A DNA stretch of 64,000 bases from Neofusicoccum parvum. Lineage: Eukaryota; Ascomycota; Dothideomycetes; Botryosphaeriales; Botryosphaeriaceae. Made by a program: the position numbers and the translations under genes. The notes under the pieces are model-generated. The model saw only the letters and a list, made by a program, of their open reading frames with translations. It was not told the origin of the DNA and made no database searches. Positions within the stretch are counted from its first letter, which is position 1, and the number at the start of each line of letters is the position of its first letter. The DNA is taken from assembly GCA_020912385.1 (NCBI GenBank), contig CP087220.1, positions 744,001 through 808,000 of the forward strand, given 5' to 3'. Shown piece after piece: positions 11,503 through 21,616 of the stretch.

Positions 11503-12591
11503 ATGTCCGGCAAAGCACCAGTCGAGTACCTCATCACCGGGGCCACGGGCGGCCTCGGCACGGCGATCCTGTCGACGCTGCTCAGGTCGGGCGTGCCGCA
11601 GTCCCAAATCGCCGTCGGCTCGTCGCGCGACCATCTAGGCTCGACGTACGAAGCGCGCGGCCTGCAGTTCCGCCACACCGACTTCGAGAGCATCACGTCG
11701 CTGATGCGCGCCTTCCAGGGCGTCAAGAAGCTCTTCTTCGTGTCGACCAACACCATCGACAACGAGAAGCGCAAGCAGCAGCACCGCAACGTCGTCACCG
11801 CCGCCGAGCAGGCCGGCGTCGGCCGCGTCTACTACTCCAGCCTCGGCATCGGCGGCGTCGACGGCACCCCCTGGGACGTCGAGCTGATGGTTGCACACCT
11901 TGAAACGGAGAGGATGCTGCGCGAGTCGCAGCTGGTATGGACCTCGGTGCGCGAGGGCATGTACGCCGACGCCTTCCCGTGCTTTTTGAATTGGTACCCC
12001 AAGGACCCGCAGCAGGTGCTGTATCTGCCGTGCGACGGAACGGTGGCGTTTGCCCTGCGGGAGGAGCTGGGCGAGGCGACGGCGAAGCTGATGATGCGGG
12101 GCGGATTCGAAATGCAAAACGTACGTGGATTTCTCTCTTTTTTTTCCTGTTCCCCGGTGGGGATTGTCCGTCACATCCGCTGATCTTTCGATCTGCAGGT
12201 CCTCCTCACCGGCCCGCGTGCCGTCAAGCTCTCGTCGATTGTGAACATCATCAACACGGCCTCCAGCCGAGCGGTGCGGATAGAGTACGTTTCGGACGAG
12301 GAATACGTCAGGCGGAACGTGTCAAAGGACATAGGCGGCAAGTCCGAGGCCTTCTTCAGAAACTGGGTGACGCTGCTGCACGGATTCGAGGCGGGCCATG
12401 CGGCAGCCGTGTCTCCGCTGATGAGCGAGCTGCTGGGTCGTCCGGCGAGGGACGGCGAGCAGGCGGCACAGCTGCTGCTGCGGCGTGACAGGGACTACAC
12501 CTGGCACCAGAACTACCTCAAGGACGGGAAGAAGAAGGGCGCCAAGGGCACCATAACCGAGTTCATGAAGATGGGATGCTGTATGGTTTGA
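11503..12591 (+). CDS. NmrA-like NAD(P)-binding protein
   Basis: Two exons, 11503-12120 and 12199-12591, encode 336 residues around a 78-nt intron (GTACGT to CTGCAG). The N-terminal Rossmann motif is EYLITGATGGLG, with the glycine-rich loop at residues 13-19. It is followed by VKKLFFVSTNT and the family segment VGRVYYSSLGIGG. The pattern is that of atypical short-chain dehydrogenases of the NmrA/quinone-oxidoreductase group, which bind NAD(P) and lack the YxxxK catalytic pair. Members act as redox sensors, azoreductase-like enzymes or regulators, and the sequence does not tell which. The last four residues are CCMV, after a glycine, which resembles a C-terminal prenylation or palmitoylation signal and is unusual for this family. 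Confidence is high for the fold and low for the function. Confidence 0.85.
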
Positions 12592-13382
12592 GGCGTGAGC
12601 GGTCGATGTTTCTTGAAGGATTTCTACAGCCAAGGAAAAGGGCTGCGACGTTTATTTTGCTGGCACGTTAGCGGGATTCGGGATTTTGATCTACAGATAA
12701 TTAGGCAGGTGCGCGGTGGGGAGGGGGAGAGCTAATGAAGCGAATCCCAGTGCGCGGCACGAAGAGGAGATCAGAGCCCCAGGATCGTGACAAGCGCCTC
12801 GCAACGAGCAATCAAGCTTCGGGCTTCCTGGAGACCATCTCTTGGGTCTTGGTCCTCTCTTGGCAGCCCGTCACCCCGGCCCGGGCATGTTTTCCTCGCC
12901 TGGCGGCAGCCCGTCCGACAGTCCCCGCGGATGAAACTCGGAGGGCAATTCCGCGCCCGCATTCGCCCTCTCGCTCGCCGGTGGTTACCCCTCCACCCCA
13001 CTTGGTCGAGCGCCTCCACGCCTTGGACCTTCCACCTGCCCTCCGAATGCGGGAAATACTTTCCACGGACCGCCGGCCATAACGGCGTTTACAGACCCAT
13101 CGGGACTGATCAGGACACCGTCACCGGCTTGCGTGAATGATTTCCTGTTAATCTGCCTGCCAAGTGGAGTTTGGTTGGTAATACGGGCAAAGCTTGACCC
13201 AACAGCTACCTGGAGAGATCGAAGAAGAAAAAGCCAGCCTGCTGCCTTCCAAGCCCGCAAGAAAGCCTTCTCTCCAATTCACATCGTCCTTCGCCAATCT
13301 CCCCCGCCTCCCTCCAATTTGAAGGCGGCATCTGAAACGCCGCACATCCTTTTCTTCTTTCGTCGACAACACCAGACTCGCC
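12592..13382. other. Intergenic, no gene seen
   Basis: This gap holds the 3' end of the NmrA-like gene and the promoter and pyrimidine-rich leader of the oxidoreductase starting at 13383. No coding signal was recognised. Confidence 0.5.
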
Positions 13383-14902
13383 ATGGCATCCTCGACGAAG
13401 ACCCTCAACTTCGGCGTCATCGGCTACGGCCTGTCCGCCAAGATCTTCCACATCCCGCACCTGACGTCGGTCCCGTCGTTCAAGCTCTACGGCATCGTGC
13501 AGCGGGCGCCCTCTGCCGGCAACGACGCGGGAGCGGACCATCCGGGCGCCAAGTCGTGGCGCAGCGCGGACGAGCTGTTCGCCGACAGCAACGTCGACGT
13601 CGTCGTGGTGACCACGCCGCCGGACTCGCACTTTGCGCTGACCAAGCGCGCGCTCGAGACCGGCAGGCACGTCGTCGTCGAGAAGCCCTTCGTGCCCACG
13701 CACGCCGAGGCGCAGGAGCTCGTGGCGCTGGCTGCCGAGAAGCGTCGCTCCATCGCCGTGTATCAGAGTACGTCTTTTTTGCCCCAGCTGCAACACTCTT
13801 TCCAGCCGACCAACCACGCAGCCGCAAAAATAATCTTAAATTGCGACCTTCCCAACCATCCCCTACCCGATGCATGAACACCCTGCGCCACTCCCGAAGA
13901 TCTTCCCCTTCCCTGCTTGCCTCAATCCACCATCCTGCACGCCTGACGCCAGACAACACAAGCCTCGAGGCAGCTTGCCTTAGAGAAGCAAAGGCTTGAG
14001 TCACTGGGCGTTTCGAGTGCTGTTTTGTCTTGGCGGATACGCCAGACATGCACACTGCAGATCCATCTCATAGAGCATGGAGATTATAACACGACACTCC
14101 AAGGAAAAAAACAGGATGAGAGAGGGGGACCGAGTCTTGCAGGTCACACACATATGGAGCTGAGGCAAAACGCTTACTTCTTTTCGCGTATTCAGACAGA
14201 CGATGGGACGCCGACTTCTTGACCCTGCGCAAGCTGCTTGACGATGGCACTCTGGGCCGTGTGGTCGACTTCAACTCGCACTTCGATCGCTATTCGCCCA
14301 CGCTGCGCGCCGGCTGGAAGGCCGAGGACCGGCCAGGCAACGGCGCCATCTTCGACCTTGGCACCCACTTGATGGACCAGATTGTCACGCTGTTCGGCCT
14401 ACCTGCCCGTATCACTGCCTTCCTCGGAAACCAGCGAGCCGACGCCCCACGGAGCGCGGGCCACGCCGACCCGGGTGACTCGTTCACCGTGCACCTTCAC
14501 TACAATGACGGCATGTTGGCGACGGCCAGGGCGGCTGTTATGAGCCCCGAGGAGGAGCAGCTGCGCTACTGGGTCCGCGGCGAGAAGGGCAGCTTCAAGA
14601 AGTTCCACCTCGACGTGCAGGAGGACCAGCTGCTGGCTGGCTTGAGGCCGGGCCAGGAGGGTTACGGCGTTGACCCGGAGAGCCACTATGGCACTTTGAC
14701 TTTGTTCAAGGACGGGAAGCCGGTGCGCCAAACGCATGCCACATTGCCGCCTGCGACATACGTGGAGTATTACCGTGTGTTGGAGAAGGCGTTGAACGGG
14801 CAGGGCGAGGTTCCGGTCAAGGCAGAGGAGGCGTCGGCTGTCATTCGATTGGTCGAGCTGGCCAAGGAGAGCTCGAAGCTGGGCAAGACGCTGGACGTGT
14901 AG
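13383..14902 (+). CDS. Gfo/Idh/MocA family oxidoreductase (YdgJ-like)
   Basis: Two exons, 13383-13767 and 14196-14902, encode 363 residues. The nucleotide-binding motif is FGVIGYGLSAKIFHIPHL at residues 10-27. VVVTTPPDSH and EKPF (about residues 100-103) are the next conserved blocks, the latter carrying the family's catalytic-site lysine. Splicing restores YQNRRWDADFLTL exactly across the junction, and GNGAIFDLGTHLMDQI follows. The protein resembles bacterial YdgJ/scyllo-inositol dehydrogenase-type enzymes and fungal NAD-binding homologues. Role: NAD(P)-dependent oxidation or reduction of a sugar, polyol or related substrate, probably cytosolic. The intron is 428 nt, several times the local norm, with a GTACGT donor and a TTCAG acceptor. 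The substrate is unknown. Confidence 0.9.
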
Positions 14903-15060
14903 GTCCTGATTCGCAGAGGCGTGTGACATTTTTCAAACCTAGCACCTGTCCTCTAGTCAACATGCAGCCACAGCCACAGTTAATGCGCACGGCTTCTTCC
15001 CGATCCATTAGTAATGTTGAATTCGTCTAGCCCCCGCTTCTTCGTTGTGCCAGCTCCATT

Positions 15061-15804
15061 CTAAGCCTCGGTGAACTTCTCGTAATCTTCGGCGCTCATC
15101 AGACCCTCGGTGGGGTCGGCGCCCTCCTCCAACTCCAGCTTCGCAATCCAACCTTCTTCCTCGGGGCTCTTGTTGATGGTGGCGGGCTTCGCCTCCAACG
15201 CCTTGTTGACCTCGACGACCTTGCCGGGTAGCGGGGTCATGATGTCGGAGGCGCTCTTGACCGACTCGACGGCACCGATGGCATCGTGGGCGCCGAACTG
15301 GGAGTCCACGACGGGCAGCTCAACGAAGACAACGTCGCCCAGGGCGTTGGCGGCATAGGAGGAGATGCCGAGGGTGACTGTTGGGCGCCGAAAAAAGTTA
15401 TTATGTATTGTGTGAAGATAATTATCAGGCCGAGTCGGCGAGTCATTCGGTCGGAGGGAATGGCGAGAGCGCGGCGACTTTAGGGATCACTAGCACTGTG
15501 CCGGCGCGCACAACGAAGGACAGAGGGAGAAACGCACAGGTCTTGCCGTCGGCGGCGAGCTCAACCCACTCGTGGTCCTGGGTGTACTTCTTCTCCCAGA
15601 CTGCGTTGGTGGTGGCTGGTCAGCTCGGCCGCAGCTAAGCGTGAGGGCTCGGGCGAACTCACTGGCAGCCGACGCGGAGAAGGGTCTGAAGCTCTGCTTG
15701 CTCCAAGGTGCAGCGGCGCTCCTGCAAACGAAGGGACGCGGGAGGCGCGTGGCCGGAGAGGCCAATTGGCGGGCAGCGCGAGCGATTGAGGACCGGGCAG
15801 CCAT
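15061..15804 (-). CDS. gcvH: Glycine cleavage system H protein, mitochondrial
   Basis: Three exons, 15804-15663, 15600-15538 and 15377-15061, encode 173 residues. The first about 45 residues are rich in Arg, Ser and Ala and lack acidic residues, a typical mitochondrial transit peptide. The mature domain starts with KKYTQDHEWVEL and contains GISSYAANALGDVVFVELP. The lipoylation site is ESVKSAS, with the lysine at about residue 109. The end, GLMSAEDYEKF, is the usual H-protein C-terminus. Role: the lipoyl arm carries the aminomethyl intermediate between the P, T and L proteins in mitochondrial glycine decarboxylation. The yeast counterpart is GCV3. The gene is divergent from the mitochondrial ribosomal protein gene at 16041, with 236 bp between the two ATGs. 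Confidence 0.96.
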
Positions 15805-16040
15805 TGTTTCGGTGGTGTGTGGAGAGAAGAGTTGGTGGTGATAAGGCGCGCGTCGGCGAGAGCTTCAATGACGAGAAGCGTGGCTCGTGCGGCGGGCGGC
15901 ATGCGATGGCCGGAGAAACGAAATCGCCGGCCCGCTGCGGCTCCCGGTGGCCTGCGCGGCCATTTCTCGCCCAAGCTGAAGCCGTCCGACCGCAGACGCG
16001 AGCGTCGCTGCGACTCCCGTCACCGACCCCCGCCGCCATC

Positions 16041-16685
16041 ATGCTGTACGAGTTAATAGGCATTGTATGCGCTCGCTCTCCAATTCCCGAAGGCTGAATG
16101 CGCTGATGTGGCGAGCAGGTCCGGCCGGGCAAGATCCACGAGGTCAAAGAGTACGCCGCCTCCACACGACTTTCTTCCCCGTTCCTCGAAACGCCGCACC
16201 GCACCTGTTTTCTTCATCCTGCGCGCAGCGTCCACTGACCGAGCCTCGCGCACCTGTACAGAATCGCCAAGACCGCCGGCACCATCATCCTCAACAGCGG
16301 CGGCGTTGTGCGCGGCGTCACCAACTGGGGTGTCTACCAGCTGCCCAAGCCCTTCCGCAAGCACCAGGTCACCCACTACACCGGCCACCACTTCCTCCTG
16401 CGCTTCGACTCGTCGCCGCGCACCCAGCACGCCCTGCGCCGCACCATGGGCCTCGACCCCCGCCTGATCCGCTACTCCGTCGTCAAGCTAGGCGACAAGC
16501 TCGAGGACATCAGTGACGTGCCCGGCGTTGCGCCCTGGGGTTCTGGCGACGCTGCCGTGAGCTCGAAGCCGCCGACCCCCAGTGCCAGCGAGCCGGACAA
16601 GTACCACAACATGGCCATGGCACCGAATGTGGCGGACAAGAAGAACCAAGCCCACCTGAAAGATATTTTCAACCTCCTCGGGTAG
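16041..16685 (+). CDS. mrp17: Mitochondrial small-subunit ribosomal protein bS6m (MRP17)
   Basis: Three exons, 16041-16064, 16119-16150 and 16262-16685, encode 159 residues. The first exon has only eight codons and the second 32 nt. Joined, the N-terminus reads MLYELIGIVRPGKIHEVKE, a canonical S6 start, then IAKTAGTIILNSGGVVRGV and NWGVYQLPKPFRKH, which cover the S6 beta-strands. HHFLLRFDSSP and the DPRLIRYSVVKLG strand complete the fold, and the C-terminal extension is typical of fungal homologues. Role: component of the small subunit of the mitochondrial ribosome. The tiny first exons are easy for gene finders to miss. The gene shares a short divergent promoter with the glycine cleavage H-protein gene. 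Confidence 0.93.
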
Positions 16686-16982
16686 AGCCAGCTTCGCTGA
16701 AACAGAAACGGAGAGATTACTTGGGACTTGTGAAGGACGGCGACGATGGTTTACGCTGTATAAATACCGGCTGGTTGTATATGGCCGCAATGGCTCGAGG
16801 CGTTTTGGGGTAAAAAGGCATGGAAGAGGTGTCTTCACAGCATCTAGGGCGGCTGTATTAAAGAGCTACTTCTGAAGCATACTTGATTGCAGATAACACC
16901 GACACATTGACGGAATGAATTGAATTTCTTCGAGGTACCCAGCATTCATCTTCCAAAGGGCCTGGAGTCTGATGATGACGGC

Positions 16983-18339
16983 TTAGACCTGCAGGGTCAT
17001 GGGAGCTCCTCCTTGCTCTCCACTCTTCAGCATTGCCTCCAACTGTGATGGGATGCAGTCAGCAGAGTGTATCACTGGCATCATCTGACGGGGAAGAGGG
17101 CTTACAATCTCCAAATCCTTCAACGCTTCTTCTGGTAGCTGTCTCTCGTCGAAACCCCCCTTCTCCAGCTTCTGACCCCACGCCGCAACCTCCGGGTTCA
17201 CCCCGAACCCCACCTCAGGGAATTCTTTCTTCTCTTCATCGTCAGCATCTGCTCGCTTGACGGCGACGTACGCGGGCGCGAAGGGTACTGTGCCGAACCC
17301 AGTGGTCACGGTACCGCGCTCGCAGACGACACGGTACTCAGTGACAGGGACGGGTGCAGCGAACGAGTTGGAGAAGGTGCCCGAGGAACCGTTACTAAGC
17401 TTCCAGATAGCGTCGACGGTGTCGACAGGGGGAAGATGCTCCTGGTGCAGTGCCGTGAAGGCGGAGACGGAGGTAGCGTGAGCTGAATCCGAGAGCAGGA
17501 CGCGCGTTGCAGCGATGAAGTGGACGCCGCCGTCGAGCAGAAATCCGCCTTGGTACGAGGGCTTCGTCCGCCAGGAAGTGGCTGTCTCCAGTCATCAGCG
17601 ACCACTCTGCTTGGGTGTCTGCCAGCGTTGGGAGATTTTACCGTGGTACTTGGACCCTTCTTTGACGAAGACATGCACCTTCGTGCTAAATCCCAGAACC
17701 TTACCAAGCTCCTTCACCTTCTCGGCGCCGTACCGGTAGGACTCGAAGAACCTGAAATTCTCGGCAACGCCCCACGTGACTTTGCTCTTGTCGATGTTCT
17801 TGTTGTACCAGTCGAGCAGCTCACGCGCGGTGGCGACGTCCTTAGCAATGGGCTTCTCGGAGAGGACGTGCTTGCCGGCGCTCAGTGCAGCCTTGATATA
17901 TTCAGGCTGGGCTGGAATGGGAAGGCTAAAGTGGGCTTTATCAGCAAAGAACACCTTATCTTAGTGCTCGAGAGGCGGGTGAGGCGGAGAGCGCTTACGC
18001 CATGATTACGCCCTTGATATCAGAGCGCGCGAGGAGGTCAGAGAAAGCCTTGCCTTCGCCGGCATCTTCGCTGTAAAGATCGACGCCGGAAAGGTCTGAA
18101 CCGAGCGCCTGCGCTGACTTGAGGGAGCGGGAGAAAAGCGCTTTGAGGGTCAACGAGGGCGCCTCTTGGACGGCGGGCTGGGTGGACCATTAGCAGCTAT
18201 GCTAGCGTCGAGTGTTGGCACCAGGACTGTACGAGATGCTTCTCGCGGACGAAAACGCCTGATGATGGAGTCAGAAAATGAACGTAGCGATTCAGAGCTG
18301 GTGCCTACCGCTGCCGATGATAGCCACGCCAACAGACAT
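16983..18339 (-). CDS. Gfo/Idh/MocA oxidoreductase, YMR315W-like
   Basis: Six exons, 18339-18309, 18258-18233, 18177-17999, 17925-17642, 17581-17106 and 17042-16983, encode 351 residues and close exactly in frame. The first two exons (31 and 26 nt) together give SVGVAIIGSGVFVREKHLP, the nucleotide-binding start of the yeast YMR315W group. Further blocks are HVLSEKPIAKD near residue 100, GVAENFRFF, and YQGGFLLDGGVHFIAA near residue 190, which contains the conserved GGVH of the active site. Role: NADP(H)-linked oxidoreductase of unknown physiological substrate; the yeast relative is linked to NADPH supply. It is a different subfamily from the enzyme at 13383, so the two are not a tandem duplication. 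Its start faces the SDR gene at 19087. Confidence 0.9.
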
Positions 18340-19086
18340 TGCGTGGACGGCAATTCAACTGCAAATGCGCACGAAGAGATGGGGTGGGAGCTCGCATGTT
18401 CGTCGTCGCACACGGAGGGGCTTTATGTAGTGATTGGCACTGCGGGGCACGCTAGGGTTGCGAAGTGGTGGCCATCTTGCCAAGCCGATTGTGGGCCTCG
18501 AGCGGCCATTATTATCGCCCCAGCTCTCTTCCCGGATAAAACCGCCGGAAACCAAACGAGAACCTCCTACGCCACGGCCGCTCGTCCTCGTCGTCTTCTC
18601 ATGCTTCACGGGCGCCGTCTCGTCAAATGAAGCTACCATTTCCCGAACTCGATGGCTCCTAAACCCGCCTGCGGAAAAGCCTTTCCATCGTGACACCGGT
18701 TTCCCCATTCGGTCACCACACTTCAACCGTACAGCACTCGTCTTGATTCGCCGGATCGCATTTCTTGACAACTGGCAGCCGCAGTCCTCTCTGTCGAGCC
18801 TCCATTCATCTCACTGTCGACCCTCAGCCATTGAAAGTTGTTCCCGGAAGGATTGCGACGGGGTTTGCGGATTTAAGGACTTAAGGATCCTGCTCGTCCT
18901 ATGTCCCAATATGCCATTGCATGTGCCACAGCTGAGCAGTCAGGGTATAAGAATCTGTTTGGGTGATACTTCCTGGTGCTTTCTGTTTCCTCCCTTCCAG
19001 TCGCACGATCCTCCACAATTGTCACTTCCCCAGACGAAAACGCCATCTCCTCACGCTTTCACTCCTCTTCAACGAACAATAATCGC
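18340..19086. other. Divergent promoter region, no gene seen
   Basis: This 747-bp gap lies between the starts of the YMR315W-like gene (leftward) and the SDR gene (rightward). Both promoters must lie here. I saw no recognisable RNA gene or protein family. Confidence 0.5.
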
Positions 19087-19935
19087 ATGATGGCAAGCTC
19101 CGAGTACATCCCCGTCGTGCTTATCACCGGTAAACCACCCTTTCCTCCAGTCCCTCGACCTCGTTCACTCACCTCCCGCGCAGGCGCCAACCAAGGCATC
19201 GGCTTTTCCACCGCCCAACTCCTCACCCTCTCTCCACAGCCCTACCACCTCCTCATCGGCAGCCGCACCCTCTCCCGCGGCCACACTGCAGCCACCACCC
19301 TCCATTCCCTCCCCTCCGCCAACCCCCAAACCACCCACACCGCCATCTCCCTCGACATCACCTCCCCCTCCTCCATCGCGGCCGCCGTCAGCACCACCGC
19401 CTCCTCCCACAAGCGCCTCGATGTCCTCATCAACAACGCCGGCATCTTCCTCGGCGGCCCCGGCTCCCCGTGGGCGGGCAAGCCGCAGCACGAGCTCCTG
19501 CGCCACACCTGCGAGACCAACGTGTTCGGCACCGCCGCCGTGACCGAGGCCTTCCTGCCGCTGCTGCGCCAGTCGCGCGCACCGGGCGGCGCGAAGATCG
19601 TGGTGCTGAGCTCCAGTCTGGGGTCGTTGGAGATGGCCGCCGCCGCCCCGCCGCATCGGCTGGACATCTCGGCCTACCGGGTGAGCAAGGCCGCGGTGAA
19701 TATGCTGGTGGTGGAGTGGGCGAAGGGGTTGGAGAAAGACGGAGTGCGGGTGTGGGGCGTGGATCCGGGGAGGTGCGTGACGAATCTGGCGGGGGAGGGG
19801 CTGGAGGAAGTGGCCAGGAAGATGGGGGCACGGGAGGCGGTGGATGGAGCGAAGTTGGTGGTTGAGGTTATGGGGGGGAAGCGAGATGGGGAAGTGGGGA
19901 GGGTGGTTTGGGATGAGGGAGTAAGGCCATGGTAG
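19087..19935 (+). CDS. Short-chain dehydrogenase/reductase
   Basis: Two exons, 19087-19129 and 19184-19935, encode 264 residues; the 54-nt intron splits the nucleotide-binding motif. After splicing the N-terminus reads VVLITGANQGIGFSTA, the classical SDR TGxxxGIG loop at residues 14-21. DVLINNAGIF, the NNAG motif, lies near residue 95. KIVVLSSSLGS carries the catalytic serine region, and SAYRVSKAAVN near residue 180 supplies the YxxxK pair. VWGVDPGRCVTNLAG is the usual PG segment. All catalytic elements are present, so the enzyme is probably active with NADP(H) on a carbonyl or hydroxyl substrate. It resembles the small carbonyl-reductase-type SDRs. The exact substrate is unknown. A second in-frame ATG immediately follows the first. 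Confidence 0.92.
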   Translation: MMASSEYIPVVLITGKPPFPPVPRPRSLTSRAGANQGIGFSTAQLLTLSPQPYHLLIGSRTLSRGHTAATTLHSLPSANPQTTHTAISLDITSPSSIAAAVSTTASSHKRLDVLINNAGIFLGGPGSPWAGKPQHELLRHTCETNVFGTAAVTEAFLPLLRQSRAPGGAKIVVLSSSLGSLEMAAAAPPHRLDISAYRVSKAAVNMLVVEWAKGLEKDGVRVWGVDPGRCVTNLAGEGLEEVARKMGAREAVDGAKLVVEVMGGKRDGEVGRVVWDEGVRPW

Positions 19936-20292
19936 GTTTAAAGCTGCGCTCGACAGGCTTGATTCATCACGTCAGGCAAATGTGAGCGGGTGAAATATGC
20001 TTGATCGTAGTTAATTCTTACCTTGCGAAGTGTGGACTTGGCCACCGCCAAGGCTTTCCTTGATATTGTTCAAAGTATTGTCTGTAGTATTGTCCTCATA
20101 CTCATACAAGTAAAATCTCTTCAACAGGCTGAGCCTGATATATCTTCACTGATTTCTTTGTGCAGCCCCTCCTCAGATCCGTGCTCTTTATCCCAGCCCA
20201 TCTGATATATTCCCATCCTACCACCGTACTCCTGGCCCTCCTTTCGAACAAGACTGTCGTCACTTACCCAAGTCAATCTTTTTGAGCCTACA
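19936..20292. other. Intergenic, promoter of the secreted protein gene
   Basis: This 357-bp gap is AT-richer than its surroundings and ends in a pyrimidine- and A-rich leader before the ATG at 20293. No coding signal was recognised. Confidence 0.5.
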
Positions 20293-20748
20293 ATGAAGCT
20301 TTCTCTCACCAACGCCCTCCTCCCCCTCCTCTCCATCTCCACCCTCACCACTGCCATCCCAACTACCAACACCACAATCCCCGAAGTCACGCTCATCGAC
20401 GCCTCCACGGCCTCCCTCTCCCCTGCTACTGCGGCCAACACCACCACCGACCCGGCCCTCGAGAAGCGCGGCGACATAGCCAGCTTCTACTTCTGCCGCA
20501 ACAACGGCTTCCGGGCGCCGTGCGCATGGTCGCGCGTGCCGATCAACCAGTGCATGAACTTCCCGCAAGGATGGGATGACAACATCAACAGCTTCGGCCC
20601 GGACCGCGGCGACTTCTACTGCGTGCTGCACTCCAACGCCGGCTGCGGCGGCGGCGAGCCCAAGTTCAAGATCCGCTACCCGGGCACCGCCAAGACGGCG
20701 AGCTACGGCATTGACGGCCGCGTAAGCAGCGTGCGGTGCAGTCACTGA
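20293..20748 (+). CDS. Small secreted six-cysteine protein, beta/gamma-crystallin-like
   Basis: A single exon encodes 151 residues. Residues 1-21 are a clear signal peptide ending in TTA-IP. A Thr/Ala-rich propeptide of about 37 residues follows and ends in LEKR at residues 56-59, a Kex2 cleavage site, so the mature protein starts at Gly60 with about 92 residues. It has six cysteines at 68, 77, 87, 110, 118 and 149. Two segments look like Greek-key signatures of the beta/gamma-crystallin fold: GWDDNINSFGPD (93-104) and YGIDGRVSSVRC (138-149). Each D-x-(V/I)-x-S-turn follows an aromatic/cysteine strand. Family assignment is by motif pattern only. Secreted crystallin-fold proteins in microbes include inhibitors and antimicrobial or effector proteins. 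I do not claim a function beyond secretion. Confidence 0.8.
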   Translation: MKLSLTNALLPLLSISTLTTAIPTTNTTIPEVTLIDASTASLSPATAANTTTDPALEKRGDIASFYFCRNNGFRAPCAWSRVPINQCMNFPQGWDDNINSFGPDRGDFYCVLHSNAGCGGGEPKFKIRYPGTAKTASYGIDGRVSSVRCSH

Positions 20749-21616
20749 GCGCAGAGGGGGAAGGTCAAGGGAGTTATGGTCGAGGCACCAGCCACCCCTA
20801 CTGTAAGATTAGGTTCTGTCTGGGAAGTCCGGGTGAGGGTCGTTCCAGGCTGTTGTGGTAGTTCAATGATTTAGTCCTCAGAATGAAGAAACATTGGCCT
20901 TACGAGCGAGGCACACACGGCTAATTCAAAAGCCTTTTGTAGCTACGGCTGGGAGTAAAATCTGAAGACATCCGTAAAGTCTTGAGCATATCACCTGCTG
21001 ACATCATTCTAAGTCTCAGCCTCCCTATCACTCTCGTGGTTCCTCATTGCGACGAAACCAGTTTTCTTCTCGTTGATAACCACACAGCTTTGATCAGGGA
21101 CGGGTTTATCAAGCCTATCACAAAACACAATTCCCTCGAGCCGTATCAATTTCGATTCCCCAGAGTAATCCTGACCAGAGGCTTCGCAGCCATTCAAGAA
21201 TCTCGTCTAGCATGAAAAAGGAACTACTTGAGTTTTTCCCATTTTTGTTGAACGCTTCTAGGACCGTGAGTAAGAAGCAAGTCACCCGCCAGGCATTAGA
21301 CGAATTGAAAGAACTCAGGCAACAAACTGTGGGAAAGAGACAGACAAGGTCGGTCGAAAAGATCCAAGGGCAGTCTTCTAGTGTGAAGAAAATGGAGTAA
21401 AGCCACCCTGGGGTATCAGTGATCAAAAGCAAACCGCCAGCCAGTGAACATTAAGGCAAACATTCCGTCCGAGCAAAAATCTGATTTGCTGCTTTTTCCC
21501 CCCATACCCTCAAATGCATTCATCCTGTTGTAATCGTGTCATGTATACCACCGCCAAACTCTCGTGATTCATTCCTTAGTCCCTCGTCATTTTTGCGAGC
21601 TGCAGTGTAAGAAAGG
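20749..21616. other. Intergenic, no gene seen
   Basis: This AT-richer gap holds the 3' UTRs of the two convergent genes (secreted protein from the left, transcription factor from the right). The small open frames present show no family resemblance. Confidence 0.5.
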
